Shown piece by piece: positions 13,201 to 22,596 of a DNA stretch of 64,000 bases. The DNA is taken from positions 1,051,887 through 1,115,886 of the forward strand of contig OZ024791.1 of assembly GCA_964017065.1 (NCBI GenBank), read 5' to 3'. Each line of letters opens with the position of its first letter. Position 1 is the first letter of the stretch. The notes under the pieces were generated by a model. The model made no database searches. It was given only the letters and a program-made list of their open reading frames with translations, and had not been told where the DNA came from. The translations under genes were made by a program, and so were the position numbers. This stretch comes from Haliclona indistincta (lineage: Eukaryota; Porifera; Demospongiae; Haplosclerida; Chalinidae).

Positions 13201-16200
13201 CAGAATGGCTCATCTTTCACTACAGCAAGTTTGCAAGCTCAACTTCCTTGCACAACGTTGTACGGTACAGAAATGCACCAAAAACGTGTGTTTTTGGAGT
13301 CACTAAAGTTTTTAGGCTTGCATTTGCGCATTTTTGCGAGTTATAAACACAGATTTGTGCAATGGATAGCCAGATACCTGAACTTTTTACTTGCGTTGGA
13401 GTTACAAGTGTAGCTTAAACCATGCGTGCACGCGATCGTTAAGAAAGTGCGGTTCTGCAGTTCTTCGTGGCGTTAATGAGATTCATCTAGAGTAGTTTAT
13501 CGACGACTCGTTTCCGCTCGCGCAGGGCCGCTTTTGTTGACCGGTGACAAGATGGCTGCTGATCAGTTTTGCTTCATTCTCAATCAGTTGCAGTTTTACC
13601 GGATAAAAAGTCGATCATTTTGTTAAACAATTGCAACTGATCGAGAACGAAGCAAAACTAGGGCTATCTGCAGTAACATCATGATAAATACTGTATGTAT
13701 CCTATAGTTCAGTGCAGCTTACTATCACATGAGTAGCCATTTCCATTCAGTGAGTATCCTACGGGACATGAGCACTCAAAGCTACCAATAGTGTTAGTAC
13801 AGATCTCATTACACCCGCCATTGTTAGTATTACACTCATTGATATCTATTAGCACATCATATATAACATCACTGTGGGCCGTGATAATTGTTGATAGCTC
13901 ACCGTTACAAGCATGTCCATTACCAGCAAGTGAGTAGCCAGCATTACAGGTACAGTGATAGCTACCACCAGTGTTGACACAGTTCTGAGCACAGCCTCCA
14001 TTAAAACTAGCACACTCATTAATATCTGCAGCAGCATAACACTATGACACCTGGTGTTATGGGTGGTGGTGTTGGACTCACCGTCAGCACAAGTTGCTCC
14101 ATTCCATCCAGTGTTGCATGAACAAGTGTAAGGAGCTGTACACGCTCCGTTCACACAACCCGGACTGCAAACAGCTGCAAATGAAGAAACCGAATAATTG
14201 CGACCGTCGATTGCGACTAAACTACCAGCCCCGCCCCTTCTTGATACAGTTTAGTAGTCACGGTAGCGATGTGCGTGGGCATGGTCATGCGGCCGGAAAT
14301 GTCTCCACCTTTTTCAATAGGGGCATGCGGCCGCCATTTTGTTTCGGTCCAGATTCACGCCTGTACTATATTAGACTGCACTATCACAACTTGTATGTTG
14401 ATGGTATTCCAGGTGCCTTTCCAACTAAATACATGGTTTAATATTGTATTCTGGTTGTACGCATGGCTGGCTATATATAGTCTACAGATCGTGTGGCTAG
14501 ATCGGCATATCACAACTTCTCAGGTTCACTTAGCAAGAGATGTTATCAACATACAAGCTGGTATTCATTATAGTTGTGATAGTGCAGTCTAAGATAGTAC
14601 AGGCGTGAATCTGGTGCCAAACAAAATGGCGGCCGCACGCGTTACTATGGTGATGACGTACTTTTGGAAAACCCCTATTCAAAAAGTGGAAATTGTCTTG
14701 CGCGACGTCTGAGTGCCGTTTGACCGTTTCAGTAGCTACCACCCCAAGGTTTTCAGTTATGCTGGTTCCAACTAATTATCAAATTTAAGCGGATAATTCT
14801 TAGAAACAATGCTATTTTGCTATGATCAATCAGAGCTATATCAAAACACCAGCAATTTGGTATTAAAAAAATATTTTCGTACAGTGCTTCCCGCTTAGAG
14901 AGTCCAATTGTGATGTTTTTACATATTATGCTGTAAAAGTTTTATCAAAGGTAATACAATCCTCAAATCTGGTCTGAAGTATGGTATATCATTGTAGATT
15001 ATGTGCATCAAATATGACAGCTCACAACCAACTATTGCAAAAGTTATCAACTATTAATTATAGGTCACTGGCTAAGCTCAGTAGCTGAAGTTTTTAGGCT
15101 TGGAAATGTCTATTTGGCTGAGTTAAGAAAATTCACTTTGCAAACAGCTCACAGAATGGCTCATCTTTCACTGCAGCAAGTTTGCAAGTTCAACTTCCTT
15201 GCACAACGTTGTACGGTACAGAAATGCACCAAAAACGTGTGTTTTTGGAGTCACTAAAGTTTTTAGGCTTGCATTTGTGCATTTTTGCGAGTTAAAAACA
15301 CAGATTTGTGCAATGGATAGCCAGACACCTGAACTTTTTACTTGCGTTGGAGTTACAAGTGTAGCTTAAATCATGCGCGCACGCGATCGTCGAGAAAGTG
15401 CGGTTCTGCAGTTCTTCGTGGCGTTAATGAGATTCATCTAGAGAAAGTAGTTTATCGATCGATGACTCGTTTCCGCTCGCGCAGGGCCGCTTTTGTTGAC
15501 CGGTGACAAGATGGCTGCTGATCAGTTTTGCTTCATTCTCGATCATTTGCAGTTTTACCGGATAAAAAGTCGATCATTTTGTTAAACAATTGCAACTGAT
15601 CGAGAACGAAGCAAAACTAGGGCTGTCGATTACTAGTAGTAACAAAAGTGGCCCTGCGCGAGCGGAAACGAGTCGTCGATAAACTACTCTAGATGAATCT
15701 CATTAACGCCACGAAGAACTGCAGAATCGCACTTTCTCAACGATCGCGTGCGCGCATGGTTTAAGCTACACTTGTAACTCCAACGCAAGTAAAAAGTTCA
15801 GGTATCTGGCTATCCATTGCACAAATCTGTGTTTATAACTCGCAAAAATGCGCAAATGCAAGCCTAAAAACTTTAGTGACTCCAAAAACACACGTTTTTG
15901 GTGCATTTCTGTACCGTACAACGTTGTGCAAGGAAGTTGAGCTTGCAAACTTGCTGTAGTGAAGATGAGCCATTCTGTGAGCTGTTTGCAAAGTGAATTT
16001 TCTTAACTCAGCCAAATAGACATTTCCAAGCCTAAAAACTTCAGCTACTGAGCTTAGCCAGTGACCTATAATTAATAGTTGATAACTTTTGCAATAGTTG
16101 GTTGTGAGCTGTCATATTTGATGCACATAATCTACAATAATATACCATACTTCAGACCAGATTTGAGGATTGTATTACCTTTGATAAAATTTTTACAGCA

Positions 16201-17700
16201 CAATGTAAAAACATCACAATTGGACTCTCTAAGCGGGAAGCACATTAGTCAAACAGTTTGCAATGTTAGTTAAACTTGAAGAATGCCTCTGACCAGCACT
16301 TACAAAGACTTAACAGGTCAGCGTAGCCCAGGCTGTCGTGTCATACTCAAGATTATTGTTTTGCACCTATGCTACGAAATGCGCAACAGCGCCGCTGTAA
16401 CCAGGAAGCCGGCTTTGTAATGTAAATTAGTGGAGAACAAAATCACACAGTAACCGCCACAAAACCCGTTGTAACTCAGCCATTTTAGCACCGATTCTAA
16501 CGAAATTTAGATTTGTGTGCTGCTAAATGTTAGCAGAAGCCACCTAGAACAACTAGCAATTGATTCTGACAGTCTAAACGTTTTAGTGAACATCGCTACT
16601 CACGGTTGCAATTATTTGGTGCTGATCCACTGTATCCCGCACAACACTCAGCTGTTTGTTGGTAGCCGATCTGATATAGTGTTACTGCTTGATAGGCGGT
16701 GCGGTAGTTGGTTTCAGTTACCCCACACGTACTAAGGCCCCACCATCCACAGCTAGACGTGTAGTAGTATGCGTAGGACTGTACATAAGACTGTATGGTT
16801 GGGTACGAGCTGGAAAACGTTGTGGATATGTAGCAGACTCTAGATAATGCAAGAAAAATAACTAAAGTAACGTAAACACAGTGCCAGAGAGCAGCAGCAA
16901 CAACAACAACAAGTAATGACATCGGCTAAAAAGTATGAAAAATAATTTTCGAACTCTCTAGCTCACGCACTCACTCACTGGGTATTATTTTACGCTGTGT
17001 CTACAGTGCCGGCATCCAAAAATTTAACCTTAAATTGCCGGTACCGGGACTTTAAGCAAAAATTGAACGATGCCGGTATGCCGGGACGCACATTCGACTT
17101 AGTCTCTCTACTACTAGTAATCCCTAAACCCTAAACCCTAAACCCTAAAAAACCTTCTCCTAACTGCGCAAAGTCGGAAGGGTCGTCCTAAACCGGGCCT
17201 TCGGCCCTTGGTAAGCCTAAGGATCGTCGGAAGGGGCGTCCTAAACAGGGGCTTCGGCCCTAGCTAAGGATCGTTGTTCTAAGCCGGGCCTTCGGCCCTT
17301 GCTAAGCCTAAGGATCGTCGAGCAATCAACTAAAACTTAGTTTCTGCTAAAAAAAAAACTAAAAAAACCCCTAAAAAAGCATGCATACAGCAAGAATCGA
17401 ACCCTGAACGATTCTATTACAAGCCACCGTGCTAAACCACCGAACCACTGGAACATGCTGGCCGATCAATGCTACAAACCAGGCTTTATAGGTTACGTCT
17501 GCCTGCACTATAACACTAGTGCCGGTACCGGCATCGTTCAATTTTTGCTTAAATTGCCGGCAATTTAAGGTTAAATTTTCGGATGCCGGTACCGGCACTG
17601 TAGACACAGCGCATTATTTCACTCACTGTGCATCAGTTTCTCGCGGAGCAAAGGAGATCACCACCGCAGTTGCTAAAAGCAGCAGTCCAAGCGTCGCCAT
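4204..17700 (-). CDS. Large EMI/EGF/sushi/Ig cell-surface protein (3' end in gap)
   Basis: This is a multi-exon gene read on the minus strand. The start is chosen at 17700 because it opens a signal-peptide exon (17627-17700, [14 protein letters not shown]...) with a good donor. An EMI exon follows (16604-16839), then EGF exons (14174 down to 9849), a two-sushi exon (9418-9794), a long exon with one EGF (7946-9348), a short exon (7778-7892) and a 3,522-bp exon (4204-7725) ending in two Ig domains. EGF exons are symmetric phase 1-1, the classic exon-shuffling arrangement. The exon at 4204 ends in a donor, and the damaged paralogue at 18.9-22.3 kb suggests the missing end carries Cys-rich GCC2/GCC3-like modules, one membrane span and an acidic tail. 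The architecture resembles MEGF/fibrillin-type surface proteins, but I know no exact orthologue. A role in adhesion or particle recognition is inference only. Confidence 0.85.
9848..10906. repeat. 530-bp tandem duplication of a three-EGF block
   Basis: The segment from 9848 to about 10377 is repeated from 10378 to about 10906 with very few differences, for example a 4-base GTAC insertion near 10535 and a short AGCATA change near 10697. Each unit holds three cbEGF exons with their introns. Long identical runs mean the duplication is recent. Confidence 0.92.
9849..14174 (-). other. Array of 19 EGF exons, 17 of them calcium-binding type
   Basis: Seventeen exons of about 120 bp each encode a cbEGF beginning D-I/V/H-N/D-E-C, with the NGGC spacing and a CxC-x-GY/F ending. 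Two further exons (12495-12587 and 14082-14174) encode a non-calcium EGF ([15 protein letters not shown]). Examples of cbEGF exons: 12316-12438, 12136-12258, 13903-14025, 13723-13845. Introns are about 50-60 bp except where transposons sit. All exon borders read as phase 1, so modules can be gained or lost without frame change. The array shows at least two recent internal duplications (530 bp and 1.59 kb units). Tandem cbEGFs usually form stiff Ca-dependent rods outside the cell. Confidence 0.9.
12727..13665. mobile_element. Non-coding repeat element, copy 1 (in EGF-gene intron)
   Basis: The element runs from AAAAAGTGGAAATTG to a terminal hairpin at 13555-13665, whose two halves (GATCAGTTTTGCTTC and GAAGCAAAACT) are complementary. 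Only short open frames occur and none resembles a transposase. It is probably a non-autonomous foldback-type element. Copies 2 and 3 are at 14677-15620 and, inverted, at 15641-16242. Confidence 0.7.
14319..14676. mobile_element. 358-bp MITE with nested inverted repeats
   Basis: Ends are AGGGG...CCCCT. About 70 bp of inverted repeat lies near the ends (GCGGCCGCCATTTTGTTT and its complement, GATTCACGCCTGTACTAT and its complement). The sister unit at 12722 lacks it, reading straight through CAATTC, so the insertion post-dates the 1.59-kb duplication. The flanks imply a 2-bp target duplication (AT). Confidence 0.85.
14885..16242. repeat. 1.36-kb inverted repeat (foldback), arms about 600 bp
   Basis: The left arm 14885-15497 and right arm 15641-16242 are near-perfect inverted copies of the same repeat. 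They are separated by about 143 bp that include the small hairpin. The left arm starts TGCTTCCCGCTTAGAG and the right arm ends CTCTAAGCGGGAAGCA. The structure lies in the intron between the EMI exon and the first EGF exon. Confidence 0.9.
16604..17700 (-). other. Signal-peptide exon and EMI-domain exon of the surface protein
   Basis: Exon 1 (17627-17700) encodes a 24-residue hydrophobic leader ending ...RETDA and splices in phase 2. Exon 2 (16604-16839) begins QVCY and carries the Cys/Tyr-rich pattern [11 protein letters not shown], then [13 protein letters not shown] and [11 protein letters not shown]. This is the YRTAY plus CC-GY/W signature of EMI domains in MEGF10-like and multimerin-like proteins. 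The intron between them (16840-17626) is almost filled by a 617-bp inverted-repeat element. An upstream in-frame Met at 16922 gives a fake hydrophobic leader ([12 protein letters not shown]), but that stretch is the intron 3' end. Confidence 0.82.
16994..17610. mobile_element. 617-bp inverted-repeat element with internal telomere-like and hairpin repeats
   Basis: The ends form an approximately 90-bp inverted repeat (GCTGTGTCTACAGTGCCGG and its complement, then repeated GCCGGTACCGGC palindromes). Flanks GTATTATTTTAC and GCATTATTTCAC look like a 12-bp imperfect target duplication. Inside are four CCCTAAA heptamers (17121-17151), three units of a roughly 65-bp repeat built on GGGCCTTCGGCCC-type hairpins (17190-17320), and a tRNA-like segment on the minus strand (17380-17465) with a B-box-like GGTTCGATTC. 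No transposase is visible. Confidence 0.8.
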
Positions 17701-17779
17701 TTCGGCAGTACTGCAATAGTTAAAACAATATGATTCTGTGTGGTCTTCATATACTATTCACTACCTTATACCATACTAA

Positions 17780-18065
17780 GACTATTCTGACCAATCAGAT
17801 TGCGCTATTTGAGGGATACAACGGGTCGTATTTCCCTCCGCGTCACGTGCCCAACATCAGAACAGCCTTTAGCATGGTACAAGTAAGTTATATCACATGT
17901 TGGCGGGACGTACGACCCGTTATATCCCTCGGGAAAGGGCTAGCGCTCTCGTGAAGTCTCGGAAACGCCTCGGGCTTCGCCCTCGGCGCTTCCTCGACTT
18001 AACTTGAGCGCGTTCTTTCCCGCGGGATATAAGGGGTCGTATATCCCGCTAACGCGGGATATAAC
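17780..18065. repeat. Repeat with GGGATATAA/CGGGTCGTA motifs in both orientations
   Basis: Short motifs GGGATACAACGGGTCGTATTTCCC, ACGACCCGTTATATCCC, GGGATATAAGGGGTCGTATATCCC and GCGGGATATAACC alternate in direct and inverted orientation around a GC-rich core (CTCGGAAACGCCTCGGGCTTCG). It looks like a non-autonomous element, but I could not define its ends. Confidence 0.55.
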
Positions 18066-18171
18066 CTACACTTATTGACACAAATATTTATTCATTGCTC
18101 AATTTGCCTGTCATCTGCGCACCTTTCAAGTCAACATGCTGAAGCATGCTCATGACATGGCAGTATTCTGA

Positions 18172-18512
18172 TGCAGCTTTATGCGCCTATCATTGTCACG
18201 CCCCACCTCCCCCAACACGGGGTAGGGTAGGGGGTTATGTGGGGATTTGCCAGCTGTTTGCTGCCCGAGGGGTGGGGCATTTGACACGTTCGTTTTTTCA
18301 GTAAACATAGAAATGCGGACATGTAGCATAGTTTTCTCTGTTTGGACTATGCACCAGTAGGGGCCAAGTGGGGGAAATGTAGGCGATTTGCATGCCAGTC
18401 GCTCCCCCACCCCTGGGGCATTGTAAAACCCGCAAGTGCAAATCCCCACATTGCCCCACCTCACCCCGTGTTGGGGGTGATGGGGCGTGACATTGATAGG
18501 CGCATTCAGGTC
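18172..18512. mobile_element. 341-bp MITE with ~70-bp G/C-skewed inverted repeats
   Basis: The left end TTATGCGCCTATCATTGTCA and right end TGACATTGATAGGCGCAT are inverted copies. The similarity continues through CGCCCCACC, CCCCCAACACGGGGT and GTGGGGATTTGC. The interior is G-rich or C-rich by strand. No coding potential was seen and no clear target duplication was found. Confidence 0.75.
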
Positions 18513-20139
18513 ATGCCGCTTAAACATTGTGAACTGCATCATCAGGATCATTGGAAGCTTTATCAGTGGTGTGATAAAATTATGTGTGATAAAGCTTATA
18601 ACTTGAGCATCATTGGATTAGTACAGCTTCACATTATTGTATTGTACCAAGGGCGTATGTATTTTATTTTCCCGGTACACTATAGTTGTATCAGCTCATG
18701 CTGCTCATCAAGAAGGTCATTCATGTATATCCCAGTATTTTCATTGAGTTTTAATTGTTTCCGGTATAAATACTAACAAGTTATTCATTGCATACATTCA
18801 TGCACATTTATTGCATGGCTAGGAAGGTGTTGGACAATAAATATTTTAAGAGGTCATAAAATATTAAGTCGTATCTTTATACAGAAGATTTCAGAATAGT
18901 TTCATTGTATGAGTCCTCTCTTATCATCATCATAAACATATTCTTCACTAAGATCAACAGGCATATCAATAGGATCGTCATCAACTGGCTCTGTAGCATA
19001 GTCATAGTGCTTGCTTGCCTCATCTTCTTCTTCGTCCCAGTCCTTCTCTAATTCTTCCGTTTCCATGTATAGTGGATTAGCACGCCAGATATCACTATCC
19101 TGCATGGACATGTTTGCTAGCTTCAGCAAGATTGTAGGGGTTAGAAATAGCTCCAGATGAGTTTGGTATTAGATTGTTACTGAAGATGGTGTTGGGGTCA
19201 CCACTGATGCTTGATCTGTTGTACATTAGTGTCTCCAATGGCTGATGTTTTCCTGATGTACTGTTCTTACGAGTACGATAGATGACACCAACAATCAGTA
19301 GAACCAATAACAGCAGTATTCCTCCTGTGAATCATGATATCAAGCTATGATAGCAGTGTATACATGTCTTCATGCCGACTTACCACACACTATCCCAGTA
19401 GCTACTGCTCCTAGCACTACTGGTAGATTGATCTCTCCTTCTTCTACCGTTCTTGTTGGTACTGGACTAACATAACCTGTACAGAATGATCAATAGTATA
19501 ATATAACATTGCTACATACCTCTTGTTGTTGGCATTTGCTGTGTTGATGTGATGGGTCTCACACAAGCTGACACTGTAGACCTCTCAGGGCATGGGATAC
19601 AAGAAGTGGCACCATGGTCCAGCTAGTAGTGCCACTTGGGACATGGCTGGCATGGCTCTACTCCATATGTGGAGTTGTAGTGACCAGGTCGACAGAGAGC
19701 TAGTGAGAGAGTAATTGCATACAGTGACAAGCTATATCTGGTCAGTGCTTACCAAGACACTCATCTATTGATCTGGACACGTTGGTAATGGTAGTGTGTC
19801 TAGTTAGGCACAGCTGACAGCTAGTAGAGGCATCGTCTGTAGTATAGTATCCAATACCACAGTCTCTACACACCCACTCATCATCAATAATAGTCTGATA
19901 CTGTCCTGGAGCACACCCAACTAGAGAGAGGAAGAAAGATAATTGTGTAATAGCTTGAAGCAAGTAATGACTTACTGCACAGGAAATTATTGTACTGGAG
20001 TATGTATCCTCTCGGGCAGATATACTCGAGGTCTGAGATAGTAATAGTCTCATTATTAATATGATACACATGCGGACCAGCAGTGACCCTCAGTGACGTG
20101 TTGTGGAGCAGGTTTTGCAGACTCATCACATCTAGTAGA

Positions 20140-21345
20140 ACAAGAAAATAAAAAGATTTCTATCGAAATCAAAAGGATGTAGGGTTGTGAAATCTACCAC
20201 TGGCCCACAATGTAAACTAACAAGGAACAAGCATGGAATGGTAACACGATTGACTTGCTAACAGACCATAGATCCCTACATCAGTGGCCACTTTGGCTGA
20301 CTATAGCTAGTTCTGCTAGTTGCTGTTGATTGACACCTGACGTGCATTCTTATGTACACCCACTGATGTAGGGATCTATGGTCTGTTAGCAAGTCAATCG
20401 TGTTACCATTCCATGCTTGTTCCTTGTTAGTTTAAATTGTGGACCAGTGGTAGATTTCACAACCCTACATCCTTTTGATTTCGATAGAAATCTTTTTTTT
20501 CTTGTTTGTGTCCTTTTTTCTTATTCAGTGATGTGCAGTTCAATATCATGCATGTACTGAGCCGTCTTTGTTTCCACCATTGGTTTAGCTTTCCTGTTAT
20601 TGATGGCTTTTCTTTATTAACAATTTTAAACTTGTAGCTAAAAAAATATTTGTTATGCTGTATATCAGGTCGCCTACGCATAGTGCATGCATGCAGGCTA
20701 GGCATGCATTCGAGCCCCGCCCACACTTGTTTGTAGACCATACGGCGGTTATAATGATCTGGCGAACGCAGAATGTTGATTCTACACGAGCTTACAGTTC
20801 TTCGACGACTCCAGACAAATATGTGTTCTCCGTGTTCCATACGGCGCGGCTATACTCAAGCTAGTGCTCGGTCACGTGCGCTAGCCACTGCTTGGTCACG
20901 TGCGTATTGCGCAATCACACTAATGGCGTCTAACACTTAGCTGACAATGGAACACGATCGAGAACTCGCGGAATGTATATCGCCGTTTCGCTAAAAACAA
21001 AGTTCAAAAGGCACCTGCCAGGAGAATTTCACGACTGTTCGTGGGTGTTTTGGTCTCGGCACTGCTCGTGTAAAGGTGCTAGGCGAGTGGAAAGAAAGAA
21101 AGAAAACGAAGATGACGAAACTCAATTTTCACCGTTTCCAGGTTCGTCACTTTAGTAACAATTTTGAGCCATCTCCTTGCTACTGTAAGATGGGGCAATG
21201 CCAGAGAGCAGATCTAAGTGTTTATGGACGTATAAAATTCATCACCAGGTGAAATATCAGCGTTTGAACGCTAATACATTGTATGTATCCGCCATCTTGT
21301 TTTTCCGTTCAACCCTACATAGGGAGTCACTACCGTGCCTCCCTA
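20140..21345. mobile_element. ~1.2-kb insertion in the paralogue, including a foldback element
   Basis: The coding homology to gene 1 stops at HLDNI (about 21345) and resumes at DVMSLQNLL (about 20140), so this block was inserted in the exon. Its left part is a foldback whose arms (20149-20292 and 20355-20500) are near-perfect inverted copies around a 60-bp spacer. The right part (20640-21340) has no recognisable coding region. It may be two nested elements. Confidence 0.7.
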
Positions 21346-21514
21346 ATATTGTCCAAGTGAACATGTGCTGGTAGCGCTATATCTGCTAGTGTCTCGTTGA
21401 GTGGTAGAGTATACTCAGTGAATATAGCTGTAGTCACATGAAGCACCTCATCCGATACCACAGAGATGGTGATGTTACTGATTTGAGATGTTGTCAAGTG
21501 AAGTCCATCAGTGA

Positions 21515-21813
21515 CAGTGGCGGATCCAGGAAAATAAGATTGGGTGGGCCAATGTGCGGCGCGGAGCGCCGGCGAAAATTTTTAGCTAGTTAATATTCAT
21601 TAGAGGCGTAAATAATTGACTCTGACACGCTTCAAAGCGATAGTCGATGCGTACAGCTAGGAAACTATACAGCACAGTGAGCGCGCTAGTCAGTAGTGAG
21701 AACTCTGCTCAGAACGGTAAGAGTTTTGCACTATAGTTAAAACTTTTAAAATTTTAGCTGGGCTAGTTTGGGTGGGCCAGACCCTACCTGGCCCACCCCT
21801 GGATCCGCCACTG
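21515..21813. mobile_element. 299-bp hAT-type MITE
   Basis: Terminal inverted repeats are CAGTGGCGGATCCAGG...CCTGGATCCGCCACTG. It is flanked by a perfect 8-bp target duplication ATCAGTGA (21507-21514 and 21814-21821). An 8-bp duplication and a CAGTGGCGGAT end are typical of hAT-family non-autonomous elements. It lies inside a former exon of the decayed surface-protein paralogue. Confidence 0.93.
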
Positions 21814-22388
21814 ATCAGTGATCACTTGATGCAGCGCTTGCTTGACGAGTGAGATTATATCTAGTTCATCTGATCCACTACCACTACCACTGGTTGCTAT
21901 GGTATCAACTAGCTCCAGTTGGAATGATACTGGATAAACCAGTTTACTGATCACGACTGGCAGGATAGTCAAGCGAGCTACGCCCGATTGAATCCATGTA
22001 TTGTCAGTGTAAGCTCTACAGCGATACCATCCTTCTCTCTCCATTAGAGGCTTAGAGAGGAATAGTTCATTAGATGTTCCATTATAGACATCACTCCATG
22101 TCACACCGTCAGGGCTCCAGTGCCATTGATAGCTAGGTGATGGTCTGGCAGTAGCATTACAGACAAACACTGCACCATTGTCATCTCCCTCGAATGTTGT
22201 ATAGTCTGATGGAGACAGTGTGATGACTGGAGGCTCAAACACAGCAACCGTGGAGAACAGAGAGGTGGTGGTAAGGATGGAGTTTGTAGCTAAGCACTGG
22301 TAGACTCCCTCATCAGTGATCTCTGCTCCATATTTGGTGAGGTGGTTTGACATGTAGCTTGGTAGTAAAAACTTGTTCTTCTTCCAAC

Positions 22389-22585
22389 TGTAACACGCAG
22401 AATGTCTAACAGAGATTGTGGGTCAAGCTCTCAACAGTCTTTATTGAAAAATAGACAACCATATATATAGCTGAGCTTAACAATGACATGTATCTATGTA
22501 ACAGACAATGTATTGTGTGACAATAAGTATAGACAGAGAGTCTCAGTCCATGATAATGACCAAGCAAGTCAGATAGTCTGTTACA
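22389..22585 (-). repeat. 3' LTR of the Ty3/gypsy element
   Basis: 197 bp. In element orientation it starts TGTAACAG and ends GTGTTACA, an inverted TGTAACA/TGTTACA pair as usual for LTRs. It contains a TATA-like CTATATATATGG and an AATAAA polyadenylation signal (TTCAATAAAGAC). The integrase frame ends just before it. Confidence 0.88.
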
Positions 22586-22596
22586 TAGCTTTCCTC

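Larger units (their letters stand above)
12081..15626. repeat. 1.59-kb tandem duplication carrying three EGF exons plus a transposon
   Basis: Unit 1 (12081-13667) and unit 2 (13668-15626) share cbEGF, cbEGF and EGF exons followed by about 0.94 kb of non-coding repeat (12727-13660; 14677-15620). Unit 2 is longer because a 358-bp MITE sits inside it at 14319-14676. The junction at 13667 joins the repeat end (AAACTAGGGCT) directly to the EGF intron (ATCTGCAG), so the duplicated unit ends exactly at the repeat end. Confidence 0.9.
17701..18901. other. Upstream region of the surface-protein gene; repeats, no gene
   Basis: This stretch lies between the start of the surface-protein gene (17700) and the stop of its decayed paralogue (about 18902), both on the minus strand. 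It should contain the promoter, but no clear TATA box or initiator stands out. It holds a repeat with several copies of ACGGGTCGTAT/ATATCCC motifs (17780-18065) and a MITE (18172-18512). I see no coding region. Confidence 0.6.
18902..22388 (-). pseudogene. Decayed tandem paralogue of the EMI/EGF/Ig surface protein (3' half)
   Basis: Paralogous to the C-terminal part of the 4204-17700 gene. From 22388 downward it encodes the end of one Ig domain, a full Ig domain ([13 protein letters not shown] / WYRCRAY signatures), the VSF...LEL membrane-proximal region, an ICPRGYILQYNNFLC exon, Cys-rich GCC2/GCC3-like exons (19753-19921 and about 19565-19701), a membrane span (INLPVVLGAVATGIVCG then GILLLLVLLIVGVIY) and an acidic tail ending DDDKRGLIQ. 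Damage: LTR element at 22389, hAT MITE at 21515-21813, insertion at about 20140-21345, a stop after CPKWHY near 19630 caused by an extra A, and a frame change near 19130. It is almost certainly non-functional but shows what gene 1 probably looks like beyond the gap. Confidence 0.82.

Noticed and set aside
9849..14174. Regular ~175-180-bp periodic repeats that could suggest a CRISPR-like or satellite array
   Set aside because: The period reflects EGF exons plus short introns; each unit codes for a cbEGF with splice sites.
16604..16922. Met at 16922 with hydrophobic leader as the start of the EMI protein
   Set aside because: That stretch contains the intron 3' end; a proper signal-peptide exon with matching phase lies at 17627-17700.
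17121..17151. CCCTAAA repeats as a real chromosome end or plant contamination
   Set aside because: Only four units, internal to an inverted-repeat element inside an animal gene intron.
17380..17465. Functional tRNA gene on the minus strand
   Set aside because: A B-box-like GGTTCGATTC is present but the T-arm and acceptor stem pair poorly; treated as a tRNA-like part of a repeat.
20457..21155. Open frames inside the 1.2-kb insertion
   Set aside because: They run through foldback repeats and show no similarity to transposase or other domains.
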